From CBDCGJ01 sp965216645 (GTDB lineage Bacteria; Pseudomonadota; Alphaproteobacteria; GCA-2731375): 64,000 nt of DNA. Of the stretch, positions 36,370 to 45,420 are shown piece after piece. The stretch lies in assembly GCA_965216645.1 (NCBI GenBank), contig CBDCGJ010000016.1, forward strand, positions 1 to 64,000. The letters are read 5' to 3'. Position 1 is the stretch's first letter. Every line of letters begins with the position of its first letter. A program made the position numbers and the translations under genes. The notes beneath the pieces are model-generated. The model saw only the letters and a list, made by a program, of their open reading frames with translations. It was not told the origin of the DNA and searched no databases.

Positions 36370-38393
36370 TTTAGTCTTCTGTTCACTCTGTCAATTATTC
36401 TGCTCGCTTCACCAATCAAGTCGATAAGAAATTGTCGATCACATTGACTTAGACCAGGATGACCTAGGAGTTTGCGCATTCTCCGGATACCATTCTTAAG
36501 CCCCCGTTTTGAATGTCGAACTTCCTTTTGGTGATCATATGGTGTTCCATCCTTTTTCCGAGCTACGACTTCGCCTCTTGACTCTCGTCGAGCTGCATCG
36601 ACATCCCTATCGGTAAGGTGTTCTTTGTGACCGTCAATGTCACCCTTAAGAGTTGGGCGGTCAATCTTGAACTGATTATGGACCCAGAGCTTTGACCTAC
36701 CGACGAAGAATGTATGATCTTCCGATACTTCGAGGTTGAAGGCTGGCGCGATTTGCTCGCGGCGTTCCGAGTGGTGCACGATCAACCACTTGCTGTCCGA
36801 CGCCATAACTTGGTCGCCGACCTTTAGGACGGAAGCTTCGACCCAGCCTTTGTCCTTAAGATAGAAAGGGTGGCTGTCGGTTGTTGTTAAGGTTTCAACG
36901 ACACTGCCGTCTGGGTCTTTAGCGAGTTTCAGTTCTAGCTGGTCGGCATGATTGGAAAAGAAAATTTCTAGTACAGGCCGGTAGCTCTCCTCACCCGTCA
37001 GCTCGTCGCGGGCCAGGACCATGTCGCCGGGTTCCAGTTTGGCGATTTCCACGGGGCCTCGGTCGGTTTGCACCAAGGTGTCCGGCGCAAAGCTGTTGCC
37101 GAAGCCAAAGAAACCACGGAGGCGGTGCATCAGCTTTTTTGCTCGGCAAGACCTGTTTTTCTTCATGCCGAACGGCGCGAATCTCCGACAGGGATTGACG
37201 ACGTCGTTGATCGCGACGATGAGATCCAAATTCGGATCGTTGATGACGGCGTTGGCGGCGTCGAGGCCGCTGAGGATGACGTCGAAGAGGCAGGCGAGGG
37301 CTTTGCCGGTGCGGTTAATACTGCCGGCGGCTGCCGCGCCGATCGTGCCAGTCCCAGCGCGGCCGGCGGCGCTGAGGCCGCTCGGGTCGATCAGGTTGAC
37401 CGGGTCATTGAAGACATACGCATAGAGATTGCTGTCGCCGCCGGTGAAGCCGATGGGGTCGCTGGAGATGAACCTGCCGGCCTGCGGGTCGTAGTAGCGG
37501 GCGCGGTAGAAGTAGAGGCCGGATTCGGGGTCGTATTCACGGGCGGTGAAGCCGTAGGGGTTGGCGACGGTTTCGGTGACGGAGATGCGGTTGCCGAAGG
37601 CGTCGTAGATGTACTCGTTGACGACGGCACCGGCGGCGTCGGTGACGTGGCTGATGGAGCCGTCTTGGGCGGCATGGAAGTAATAGGTTTGGCCGGCGCG
37701 TTCCATGACCAGGGGGTGGTCCACGTAAGGGCCGTGGCTGTATTTGGCCAACAGGGTGCCCGTGCCGTCGAACTCGGCGAGGATGTCCCAGCCGTCGTAG
37801 AGGTATCTGGTGACGGTGCCGTTGACGTTTTTCTCGATGCGGCGGCCGAAGGCGTCGTAGGCGTAGGTCGCGGTGGTGGTGTCCGGGAAGGTGATCTGGA
37901 TCAGGCGGTCGAGGCTATCCCAGGTATACGTCGTGACGTCGCCGCTGGCCTTGTCGGTCTTGCTCGTGAGGTTGCCGTTGGCGTCGTAGACGTAGCTATA
38001 GGCATCGTCCTCGAGCAGGCGGTTGGCGTCGTCGTGGCTGTGAGACACGCTGGCGTGGGAGTTCGTCCGGTTGCCCTCGGCGTCGTAGGCGTAGCTTTCA
38101 TTGCCCTCCGTGTCGGTGACGGCGGCTAGGCGGTTGAGCTGGTCGTAGAGATAGGACCGGCTGCGGCTCAGGCCCGTGATGCCGGTGATATTGCCGGCGG
38201 CGTCGTGGCTCAGCGCGTTCTGGACGAAGGGGCTGCCGCCGGTGCTGTGGTCGAGGCCGGTGAGGAGGCTGTTGGTGGCGCCGTATTGGAAGGCGGCGGC
38301 GTTGCCGTTGGGGAACGCGATCGTCGCCATTTGGCCGCCGGGGCGGTAGGTCAGCGTCAGCGGGCCGCCCGTGGGCGGGGTCAGGCCGGTCAT
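36366..38393 (-). CDS. Rhs protein with HINT pretoxin and Ntox28-like ribonuclease tip, cassette 3
   Basis: The 675-aa readable part begins in the rhs core (TGLTPPTGGPLTLTYRPGGQ) and passes YRARYYDPQAGRFISSDPIGF (near residue 300). Next is a conserved linker (AGRAGTGTIGAAAAGSINRTGKA). A HINT autoprotease domain follows (about 435-575: NSFAPDTLVQTDRGPVEIAKLEPGD, TTDSHPFYLKDKGW, AFNLEVSEDHTFFVG, ending LWVHN). The HINT opens with Ser rather than Cys. The last ~100 residues (HKEHLTDRDVDAARRESRGEVVARKKDGTPYDHQKEVRHS) match the Ntox28 toxin family, whose studied members are RNases. The 5' third of the core is lost to frameshifts and an IS256. Confidence 0.87.
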   Translation of the reverse strand: MTGLTPPTGGPLTLTYRPGGQMATIAFPNGNAAAFQYGATNSLLTGLDHSTGGSPFVQNALSHDAAGNITGITGLSRSRSYLYDQLNRLAAVTDTEGNESYAYDAEGNRTNSHASVSHSHDDANRLLEDDAYSYVYDANGNLTSKTDKASGDVTTYTWDSLDRLIQITFPDTTTATYAYDAFGRRIEKNVNGTVTRYLYDGWDILAEFDGTGTLLAKYSHGPYVDHPLVMERAGQTYYFHAAQDGSISHVTDAAGAVVNEYIYDAFGNRISVTETVANPYGFTAREYDPESGLYFYRARYYDPQAGRFISSDPIGFTGGDSNLYAYVFNDPVNLIDPSGLSAAGRAGTGTIGAAAAGSINRTGKALACLFDVILSGLDAANAVINDPNLDLIVAINDVVNPCRRFAPFGMKKNRSCRAKKLMHRLRGFFGFGNSFAPDTLVQTDRGPVEIAKLEPGDMVLARDELTGEESYRPVLEIFFSNHADQLELKLAKDPDGSVVETLTTTDSHPFYLKDKGWVEASVLKVGDQVMASDSKWLIVHHSERREQIAPAFNLEVSEDHTFFVGRSKLWVHNQFKIDRPTLKGDIDGHKEHLTDRDVDAARRESRGEVVARKKDGTPYDHQKEVRHSKRGLKNGIRRMRKLLGHPGLSQCDRQFLIDLIGEASRIIDRVNRRLK

Positions 38394-38692
38394 GCGGTCG
38401 TTCAGGTCATGGGCGAAGGCCCAGGTCCCGAGCGCGCCGCCGGCGAGACCGGCGGCGGTTGTCCCCGGATCAAGTCCGGGGCAGGCTCCGGCGGTCGTAG
38501 CTGTGGCTCAACACATGCTGGGGCTGCAGACCGGCCGGGCCGGTGGCCGCCGTGGCCAGGCGGTGGATGACATCATAGGTAAAGGCCAGGTCCGACGCGT
38601 TGTCGTTCGCCGCGGTCAGATTGTCGCAAGAGGCGCGGAGCGCGCGAGCGCGACAGGGAACGAAACTTCGTCATAGCTGTAGGCAAAAGTCC
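38394..38692 (-). pseudogene. Out-of-frame 5' part of rhs cassette 3 with two palindromic insertions
   Basis: Rhs core sequence (HVLSHSYDRRDN, DLAFTYDVIHRLATA) continues but in another frame. Two small insertions explain this: a CCCCGGA-tcaag-TCCGGGG hairpin element at about 38461-38492 inside the RRDNRAGL codons, and the gcgcggagcgcg-type palindromic repeat at 38630-38661. The IS256 at 38693 ends the homology. Confidence 0.75.
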
Positions 38693-40043
38693 GATAACGT
38701 AAAGAAAGTTGCGCAGATTTAGATGAGGCGGTGGTTCCGTCTCTGGTTAGGATTGGTTTTCAGCGAATCAACCTTCACCAAAGGAAAGGAACCACCAATA
38801 TGGATGATAACAAGACCACGGATTTGAACAACGTCATTTCCATTGATGACGAGCGGATACAGGGCCATTTGGATCGCCTGGTCCGCGGCAGCGTGGAGGA
38901 GACGTTGAACGCGCTGTTGGAGGCGGAAGCCGATGCGTTGGCCGGCGCCGGTCGCTACGAGCGTTCCGAGGGTCGCCGGGATTACCGGGCCGGGACGCGG
39001 CAGCGCAAGCTGCACACCAAAGCCGGCGAAGTGACCCTGCAGGTGCCGAAGCTGCGTAAGCAAGCCTTCGAGACGGCGATTATCGAGCGTTATCGGCGGC
39101 GGGAAGCCTCGGTCGAGGAGGCGTTGATGGAGATGTATCTCGCCGGCGTGTCGGTGCGCCGGGTGGAGGACATCACGGAGGCTCTATGGGGCACCCGGGT
39201 CTCAGCCGGCACGGTCTCCAATCTGAACAAGAAGATTTACGGGAAGATCGAGGCTTGGCGCAACAAGCCGATCCTCGGGAGGCATCCTTATGTCTATCTC
39301 GACGGCATCGTGCTGAAGCGGAGCTGGGCCGGTGAGGTGCGCAATGTCTCGCTGCTGGTGGCGATCGGCGTCAATGCCGATGGTTACCGGGAGATCCTGG
39401 GCATCAGCGAAGGCGCCAAGGAGGACAAGGCCGGCTGGTCGGGGTTTTTGACGCATCTGAAGCAGCGCGGTCTGAAGGATGTCGAGCTGATCATATCGGA
39501 CGCCTGCCTGGGTCTGGTCGAGAGCGCCGCCGAGTATTACCCCGAGGCCCGCTGGCAACGCTGCGTCGTACACTTTTACCGCAATGTCTTCAGCCATGTG
39601 CCGTCTGCCAAGGTGCGCGAGGTGGCGCATATGCTGAAGGCGATCCACGCCTCGGAGGATCGGGCGGCGGCCGAAGCCAAGGCCGCCGACGTGATCGCCA
39701 AGCTGAAAGGTTTAAGGCTTTCAAAAGCGGCCGAGCTGGTCTCGGAGAGCGTGCAAGAGACTTTCGCCTACTATGCCTTCCCCGACCAGCACTGGATCAA
39801 GTTGAAGACCAACAACCCGCTCGAGCGGCTGATGCGCGAGATCCGCCGCCGCACCCGCGTCGTCGGTGCCTTCCCGGACGCCCAAAGCTGCCTCAACCTG
39901 GCCGCGGCCAGGTTGAGGCACATCGCCGGCACCAAGTGGAGCACAAGGCGCTATATGGACATGGATTTATTGAAACAGAGAGAAACCGAAACCGAGACAG
40001 CCACCGCCTGAACACCAAAAGTGCGCAAGATTCTTGACGCTAC
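38693..40043 (+). mobile_element. IS256-family element
   Basis: Ends are imperfect inverted repeats: GATAACGTAAAGAAAGTTGC from 38693, and from the other strand at 40043 GTAGCGTCAAGAATCTTGCG. It carries one intact transposase gene. The left flank is rhs coding sequence but the right flank is an IS5 fragment, so no target duplication is expected or seen; an adjacent deletion must have followed insertion. Confidence 0.87.
38800..40011 (+). CDS. IS256-family transposase
   Basis: The 403-aa protein starts at ATG 38800 behind an aaggaaagga site. Typical mutator-type features: RSEGRRDYRAGTRQRKLHTKAGEV, VPKLRKQAFETAIIERYRRREASVEEALMEMYLAGVS, the first catalytic Asp in HPYVYLDGIVLKRSW, the second in VELIISDACLGL, and the Glu region NNPLERLMREIRRRTRVVGAFPD. 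Length is complete and no stop or shift is visible, so it may be active. Confidence 0.95.
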   Translation: MDDNKTTDLNNVISIDDERIQGHLDRLVRGSVEETLNALLEAEADALAGAGRYERSEGRRDYRAGTRQRKLHTKAGEVTLQVPKLRKQAFETAIIERYRRREASVEEALMEMYLAGVSVRRVEDITEALWGTRVSAGTVSNLNKKIYGKIEAWRNKPILGRHPYVYLDGIVLKRSWAGEVRNVSLLVAIGVNADGYREILGISEGAKEDKAGWSGFLTHLKQRGLKDVELIISDACLGLVESAAEYYPEARWQRCVVHFYRNVFSHVPSAKVREVAHMLKAIHASEDRAAAEAKAADVIAKLKGLRLSKAAELVSESVQETFAYYAFPDQHWIKLKTNNPLERLMREIRRRTRVVGAFPDAQSCLNLAAARLRHIAGTKWSTRRYMDMDLLKQRETETETATA

Positions 40044-40361
40044 CCAAGCGATCGAAGATACGCGCCCTGGTCGAGCATCCCTTCGCCCGGCTGAAGGGGC
40101 CGATGCGGCTCACGGTCCGCTCGATCGGCCCGGGCCGAGACCCGGATCGGCCTGGCCAACCTGGTCTACAACTTCCAGCGCTACCTCTGGCTCGAGAGCC
40201 GAGCCGCGCCCGGATAACCGGAAAAAGCCGGAAAACCACCGGAAAACACACAACAAACCGCCGCAAAACGGCGACAATCCCGGCCGCCTCAAGCAACACC
40301 GCCACAAACTCCCCAATCCGCCGACAATATCCGGCAAATTCAAGCGTTCTTAGAGGTGTCC
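40044..40361 (+). mobile_element. IS5 type A right-end remnant
   Basis: About 320 bases identical or nearly so to the last part of the type A element: the final ~55 transposase codons (SKIRALVEHPFARLKGPM, with a small frameshifting deletion after RSIGPGR) and the right terminus gcgttcttagaggtgtcc. The rest of this copy is replaced by IS256. It is in head-to-tail tandem with copy 2, with only ACGT between the two ends. Confidence 0.85.
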
Positions 40362-40365
40362 ACGT

Positions 40366-41700
40366 GGACACCTCTAAAAACCTACCCCTTTTTGGCCTGA
40401 TCTGATTCAATCGCAGTATTGATTCGTTGAGGTGTTGCGATGTCTGGTCAGATCGGGTTTTGGGATTTGGAGGATCGGTATCGGTTGTTGAGCGCGGCTG
40501 GCGATCCGTTGGAGCGGTTGGCTGGGGTGGTGCCTTGGCGGGTGTTCCGCAAGCCGCTGGCGAAGGCGCTCAAGCGCTCGAACCGGGCCAAGGGCGGGCG
40601 GCCGCCGTTCGATCCGATCATGATGTTCAAGATCCTGATTTTGCAGGCGCTCTACGATCTGTCGGACGATCAGGCGGAATATGTCATCAACGACCGGCTG
40701 TCGTTTCAGCGCTTTCTCGGCCTCTCGCTGGGCGACAAGGTGCCGGACGCGAAGACGATCTGGCTGTTCCGCGAACAATTGAGCCGGGCCGGCGCGGTGG
40801 AGAAGCTGTTCGCCCGCTTCGAGCGCCATCTCGAAAAGGCGGGTTATCTGGCGATGGGCGGCCAGATCGTCGACGCCAGCCTGGTGGCCGCACCCCGGCC
40901 GCGCAACACGGACGGCGAGAAGCGGCAGATCAAGGACGGCAAGACCGCCGCCGAGATCTGGCCGGACGATCCCCACAAGGCGGCGCAGAAGGACACACAG
41001 GCGCGCTGGACGGTGAAGCAGACCAAGGCCAAGACCCAGGCCGACGGCGGCAAACACAAGACCGACCTCGCGATCCCGGTATTCGGTTATAAGCGAGCAG
41101 GAATGTCGCGCCGGTGGCGCGGCATAAGCCCGCGCAGCCACATTTGTATCGACCGCGAGCACGGCCTGATCCGGCGCTACAAAGTCACCGACGCGGCCCG
41201 CTATGACGGCGCGCAACTGGCCGATTTGCTGGACCGCAACAATACCGCTTCCGGGGTCTGGGCGGACACCGCCTATCGCTCGAAGAAGAACGAGACCTGG
41301 CTGGCGCGGCACGGCTTCCGCTCCCACATCCACACCAAAAAGCCGCCGGGCAAACCGATGAGCCGGCGCGCCGCCGCCGCCAATGGCAAGCGATCGAAGA
41401 TACGCGCCCTGGTCGAGCATCCCTTCGCCCGGCTGAAGGGGCCGATGCGGCTCACGATCCGCTCGATCGGCCTGGCCCGGGCCGAGACCCGGATCGGCCT
41501 GGCCAACCTGGTCTACAACTTCCAGCGCTACCTCTGGCTCGAGAGCCGAGCCGCGCCCGGATAACCGGAAAAAGCCGGAAAACCACCGGAAAACACACAA
41601 CAAACCGCCGCAAAACGGCGACAATCCCGGCCGCCTCAAGCAACACCGCCACAAACTCCCCAATCCGCCGACAATATCCGGCAAATTCAAGCGTTCTTAT
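40366..41700 (+). mobile_element. IS5-family element, type A, copy 2 (right terminus lost)
   Basis: Left terminus ggacacctctaaaaac is intact at 40366. The right side runs to gcgttctta, where the next element (type B) begins, so the last ~10 bases of its terminal repeat are missing. The transposase is intact but the element may be trapped for lack of a right end. Confidence 0.85.
40440..41564 (+). CDS. IS5-family transposase (intact, type A)
   Basis: A 374-aa transposase. The N-terminal part (MSGQIGFWDLEDRYRLLSAAGDPLERLAGVVPWRVFRK ... GGRPPFDPIMMFKILILQALYDLSDDQAEYVINDRLSFQRFLGLSL) is the IS5 DUF772-type domain. The DDE core has Asp in QIVDASLVAAPRPRN, Asp in VWADTAYRSKKNETW and Glu in RALVEHPFARLKGP. 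Start ATG 40440 has a gaggtgtt site. A near-identical but frameshifted paralogue lies at 34275. Confidence 0.94.
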   Translation: MSGQIGFWDLEDRYRLLSAAGDPLERLAGVVPWRVFRKPLAKALKRSNRAKGGRPPFDPIMMFKILILQALYDLSDDQAEYVINDRLSFQRFLGLSLGDKVPDAKTIWLFREQLSRAGAVEKLFARFERHLEKAGYLAMGGQIVDASLVAAPRPRNTDGEKRQIKDGKTAAEIWPDDPHKAAQKDTQARWTVKQTKAKTQADGGKHKTDLAIPVFGYKRAGMSRRWRGISPRSHICIDREHGLIRRYKVTDAARYDGAQLADLLDRNNTASGVWADTAYRSKKNETWLARHGFRSHIHTKKPPGKPMSRRAAAANGKRSKIRALVEHPFARLKGPMRLTIRSIGLARAETRIGLANLVYNFQRYLWLESRAAPG

Positions 41701-42848
41701 GAGACCTGTGCGCGGGTAAGGGTTTACATGATTTGATAGTTTTGATTCTCTCGTTTTATCGAAGTGAACGGGAGGCGATGTGATGGCTCGGCGGACGATT
41801 GGACAGGAAGGCTTTTCCTTTATGTCGGGGAGTAGAGCTTCGGATCTGGACGCGCTTGCGCACCTGATCGATTGGTCTGCCGCCGACACTTTGATGATGC
41901 CGATCTCGGCTGGGGCAAAGGGCGAGCAGGGCTGGCCGCCGCTCTGTTTGCTAAAGGCTCTGCTGCTGGCGCGCTGGTATGATCTGAGCGATGTGAAGCT
42001 GGCCGAGGCGCTGGATGACCGGGCTTCCTTCCGCCGCTTTTGCGGCTTTTCTCGCAACGAAGCGACACCGGAACGCACTGCCTTCGTGCGCTTTCGCCGA
42101 ACCCTGGTCCGCCTCGGTCTCGGCGACAGGTTGTTCGATGTCATCACCGAACAACTTTACCGCCAACATGTCGAAGTGAAGCGCGGCACCCTGGTCGACG
42201 CGACGATCATCGCTTCGGCCTCCAAGAAAGACGGTGAGGCCCGTTGGGTCAAGCACAAGAACCTCAAGGCCGCACACGGTTATAAGGCGCATGTGGCTTG
42301 CGACGAGGACACGGCGTTGATCGAACGGGTGGCGGTGACGCCGGCCAATGTCAACGATGGCAAGGCCGGCTGCAATATTATCCCGGACGACCCGGGCGAG
42401 GTTTACGCGGACAGTGCCTATCGAGGCGAACGCTTCCGCAAGGCCGTAGAGGCGCGAGGCGGTCGAGCCCGGGTGGTGGTGACCGGCGTTTGGGCGCGCA
42501 GGCACGAAGATGCGGCGGCGAAACTGAAGGCTGTTAACGGACCGATCCACAAAGTGCGCGGGCGGATCGAAAAGATCTTCGGCACGGCCAAGCGTCATTA
42601 TGGCCTACGCGCCATGACCGGTATCGGCCTTGACAAGGCAACGCTCCAGGTCCTCTTCACCGCCATCGCCTACAACCTGAAGCGGGCCCTCAATCTGCAA
42701 AGAGCATGAGCAAATGGGACCGACGAGGCCCCGTCTGCTGACAATCGGCGGTCAAACCGACAACAAAGCCGGATGGCCACGGAAAATCTCTCTCGCCTAT
42801 CAAATATCATCAGAAAAACAAAGGGATAGCTGACCCGCGCACAGGTCT
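41701..42848 (+). mobile_element. IS5-family element, type B (complete)
   Basis: Perfect 17-base terminal repeats GAGACCTGTGCGCGGGT at 41701 and its complement ending at 42848. Both flanks read cttat, a possible target duplication, though neighbours on both sides are other elements. It carries one intact transposase. An internally deleted relative lies at 24421-24625. Confidence 0.9.
41783..42709 (+). CDS. IS5-family transposase (intact, type B)
   Basis: The 308-aa protein starts at ATG 41783, 7 nt after a ggagg site. It shows the IS5/IS1182-like N-terminal region (LIDWSAADTLMMPISAG, LLLARWYDLSDVKLAEALDDRASFRRFCGFS) and a DDE core: VKRGTLVDATIIASASKK, EVYADSAYRGERFRK and a late RGRIEKIFGTAKRHYGLRAM with the glutamate. 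No lesion is visible. Confidence 0.94.
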   Translation: MARRTIGQEGFSFMSGSRASDLDALAHLIDWSAADTLMMPISAGAKGEQGWPPLCLLKALLLARWYDLSDVKLAEALDDRASFRRFCGFSRNEATPERTAFVRFRRTLVRLGLGDRLFDVITEQLYRQHVEVKRGTLVDATIIASASKKDGEARWVKHKNLKAAHGYKAHVACDEDTALIERVAVTPANVNDGKAGCNIIPDDPGEVYADSAYRGERFRKAVEARGGRARVVVTGVWARRHEDAAAKLKAVNGPIHKVRGRIEKIFGTAKRHYGLRAMTGIGLDKATLQVLFTAIAYNLKRALNLQRA

Positions 42849-42868
42849 CCTTATACTAACGGCATAAA

Positions 42869-43451
42869 TTATTGACTTGTGATGGCCCATTCTCTCATGC
42901 CGATTGACATGATTGTCTCGGGTTCGGCAATGAGTTTGTTCCAGGCTTCGCATCCAGCTTCGATGATGGCGTCGTAATCTTCGAAGACGCTGTTCGAGAG
43001 CCAGTTTTGCCGCATGTATTGCCAGATATTCTCGACCGGGTTCAACTCGGGCGAGCGCGACGGCAGCAGGATAATGGTCAGGTTTTTCGGCACCTTGAGC
43101 TTGCCGCTACAGTGCCAGCCGGCGCGGTCCATCAGCACGACGCCGTGCGCCTTGGCGGCGACGCTGCGGCTGATCTCCTCGAGATGCAGCTGCATGGCGT
43201 CGGTGTTGGCGAACGGTAGCATCAGCGCGGCGCCCTTGGCGGCCAGGGGACAGATGGCGCCGAACAGATAGGCGTTGGCGTAGCGCTGATCGGCGGGCAG
43301 ACGCGGCCGGCTGCCCTTCTTCGCCCAGATCCGCGTGCGGCCGTTCTTCTGCCCCAGTCTGGCTTCGTCTTGAAACCAGATCTCGATCCGCACGCCTGCG
43401 GGCAGGCCGGCGATGTGGGCGGCTAGGGTGCGGGGGAAGTTTTTTTGAACG
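42869..43451 (-). CDS. IS630-family transposase, DDE frame (reached by -1 slippage at A7)
   Basis: This frame carries the catalytic half: IEIWFQDEARLGQKNG (first Asp), VVLMDRAGWHCSGKLKVPKNLTIILLPSRSPELNPVENIWQYMRQ (second Asp and the Glu). It follows the N-terminal frame through the A7 run at 43440-43446. Upstream codons of this frame (to 43513) are shadow. The product is likely a ~350-aa fusion made by translational or transcriptional slippage. Confidence 0.8.
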
Positions 43452-43932
43452 CCGCGAGCACCCGCGGGTCCTGTTTCGGGTGCTGCGGGCGGCCCGAGAT
43501 GCGGGAGAAGCACAGCGCCTTCAGCAATTCCGAGATCGCCCGCTCGCTATAGCGGACACCGAAGCGATCCTCGATCACCCGCACCAGATCGATCCGGCGC
43601 CAGCGCACCACGCCGTCGACCGCCGGATCGGGGCCGCGCGCGACGATCGCAGACAGCTCGGCCATCTGTTCGTCGCTTAACCGCCGCGGCCGGCCCGCGC
43701 CGGCCCGGTTCTTCAAGCCGTCCGGACCCTCGTCATTGAAGCGGTGGGCCCAATCCCGCAGCGTCTGCCGGTCCATGCCGCCGACTTTCGCCGCCGCCGC
43801 GCGGCTCATCCCGTCATAGACCGCCGCCAAGGCCAACAGCCGGCGAACCTGACGCGGATCGCCACTGCGCTTGGCCAAACGGCGAAGTTCCCGACCATCG
43901 TAATCATCTCGCAAAACAATACTCACTGACAT
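43423..43932 (-). CDS. IS630-family transposase, N-terminal frame
   Basis: From ATG 43932 (aaggag site upstream) this frame gives the DNA-binding half: two helix-turn-helix units (DPRQVRRLLALAAVYDGMSRAAAAKVGGMDRQTLRDWAHRFN ... RPRRLSDEQMAELSAIV) and a winged region (VRWRRIDLVRVIEDRFGVRYSERAISELLKALCFSRISGRPQHPKQ). It ends soon after a run of seven A's (minus strand; T7 at 43440-43446). Slipping back one base at that run enters the DDE frame seamlessly (VLAAFKK to KNFPRTLAAHI). Confidence 0.82.
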   Translation of the reverse strand: MSVSIVLRDDYDGRELRRLAKRSGDPRQVRRLLALAAVYDGMSRAAAAKVGGMDRQTLRDWAHRFNDEGPDGLKNRAGAGRPRRLSDEQMAELSAIVARGPDPAVDGVVRWRRIDLVRVIEDRFGVRYSERAISELLKALCFSRISGRPQHPKQDPRVLAAFKKTSPAP

Positions 43933-44019
43933 GGCGAATCTCCTTCGCCACACTTGAATCACAGACAGACCGATAAGGGAATCCCAACAGAGTCAGAAAA
44001 TTTTGCCGTTGGTTCTATA

Positions 44020-44287
44020 CAAAAAGCTGCTGCGTCAAGTTCATCCCAAGGGTTTTTGATCGTCGATCAACAGGGTCATGGTTCTATCCGACGTCGGAGT
44101 TGGTCCGCGTCACTATCCTGGGCTGACCTGTTTGAAGCGGTGGGGCGGCACACTGTATTAAGCGCAGTGTCATGAGCGCTTCGGCTCTTTGCCTGCAACC
44201 AAGTCGTCCCGTGCTCGCCCCGCCAGCCGATCATCAACGTCCTCTTTGCCTCACTTCGTTACATACCGCACATATTGCACCGCTGGG
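44020..44287. other. Non-coding flank of the IS110 element (possible bridge-RNA region)
   Basis: No gene. An ACACTG-tattaagcg-CAGTGT inverted repeat lies at about 44150-44171. IS110/IS1111 elements encode a bridge RNA in a non-coding end; this 3' flank (~270 nt) is long enough, whereas only ~80 nt remain 5' of the transposase. The assignment is speculative. Confidence 0.3.
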
Positions 44288-45337
44288 TTAACCGGTCGCT
44301 TCCCCCACATGCGCTTGAAAGTGGCTTTGCTCTTTCCACATTCGGCCCAGGATCACCGCCAGCCGGCGCGCCACCGCGACCCGGGCTTTCTTCGCCCCGC
44401 GCCGCTTCATCACCCGCAGCCCCCAGCTCTTCAGGTCCGAGCTCGAACGCACCGTGCTCAGCAGCACATTGGCCGCCTCGTAGAGGTAATGCCGGGCCAT
44501 GTGATCGCCTTGCTTGGAGATGCCAAGCGTGACATCACGATCCCCCGATTGATAGCGCTTCGGCGTCAGGCCCAAATAGGCGCCGATATCCCGCATCCGC
44601 CCAAAACGGTCGATATCCTCAATCGTGGCGTAAAAGGCCAGCGCCGTGATCGGCCCCACCCCCGGCACGCTCATCAAGCGCCAACAGACCTCGTTTGCAG
44701 ACGTGATCCGGCGGACCTCGCCGTCAAGCCGGGCGAGTTGGCCCTCCACCGAGGCCAGGGTCTCCAGCAAACTATCGACGCAAGCGTAGAGCAAACCGTC
44801 CCGACGCACCGCCGCCCGCGCCGCTTCGGCAAACCGCTTGTAGCCGCGTGCAGCCCCCAGCCGGATGCCGAACGGCTTCAACAGGCCGCGGATCTGACCG
44901 TTCATCTGCCGCTTCACCCGGACCAACTGATCGCGCGCGCCCAGCAAAGCTTTCAGACGATGACTGTCCCACGACTTGACATGAACCGGTCGGTACCAGC
45001 CGGCCCGCAGCATCTGCGCCAAGGCCAGCGCATCGGCCCGGTCCGACTTCACCAGGCGATCCTTGACCGCGTTGGCGCAGGCCCGGGCGTCCATGCAGAC
45101 AACCGGAATGCCAAGCCCTTCGAGAGACCAATAGAGCCAGGGCGTCAGCGAACCGCTCTCAAGACCCACCAAAGCAAGCCGGCCCCGCCCCGCCCGCGCG
45201 ACAACACGCGACAGCGCCTGGGAGATCATCTCCGGATGCGTGTCCACCACACCGCGCCAGACAATCCTCTCATCATCGTCAATCACACAAACAGACGTCG
45301 TCTTGTTGCCAATGTCCAAACCTGCATAAAATGGCAT
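44288..45337 (-). CDS. IS110-family transposase
   Basis: The 349-aa protein starts at ATG 45337 behind an aaggagag site. The N-terminal RuvC-like DEDD domain is visible (FYAGLDIGNKTTSVCVIDDDERIVWRG, ALVGLESGSLTPWLYWSLEG, VKSDRADALALAQMLRAGWYRPV). The C-terminal transposase_20 domain with its catalytic serine follows (LMSVPGVGPITALAFYATI, RMRDIGAYLGLTPKRYQSGD). It should be able to act with a bridge RNA to target insertion. No lesion is visible. Confidence 0.93.
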   Translation of the reverse strand: MPFYAGLDIGNKTTSVCVIDDDERIVWRGVVDTHPEMISQALSRVVARAGRGRLALVGLESGSLTPWLYWSLEGLGIPVVCMDARACANAVKDRLVKSDRADALALAQMLRAGWYRPVHVKSWDSHRLKALLGARDQLVRVKRQMNGQIRGLLKPFGIRLGAARGYKRFAEAARAAVRRDGLLYACVDSLLETLASVEGQLARLDGEVRRITSANEVCWRLMSVPGVGPITALAFYATIEDIDRFGRMRDIGAYLGLTPKRYQSGDRDVTLGISKQGDHMARHYLYEAANVLLSTVRSSSDLKSWGLRVMKRRGAKKARVAVARRLAVILGRMWKEQSHFQAHVGEATG

Positions 45338-45420
45338 CGCTGCTCTCCTTTCATAATTTCCCAAATGAGAGTTTCGGCCCTCAATCGGGGAGCAGCAACT
45401 TTCCTTTTGTATGGGATGTA

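Larger units (their letters stand above)
42852..44019 (-). mobile_element. IS630-family element
   Basis: Imperfect inverted ends: TATACTAACGGCATAAATTA at the left and, from the other strand at 44019, TATAGAACCAACGGCAAAAT. Two overlapping minus-strand frames together form the transposase. Confidence 0.72.

Noticed and set aside
34192..41690. Minus-strand ORFs of 427-434 codons over both type A IS5 copies
   Set aside because: Both are antisense to the transposase and identical in pattern because the copies are near-identical.
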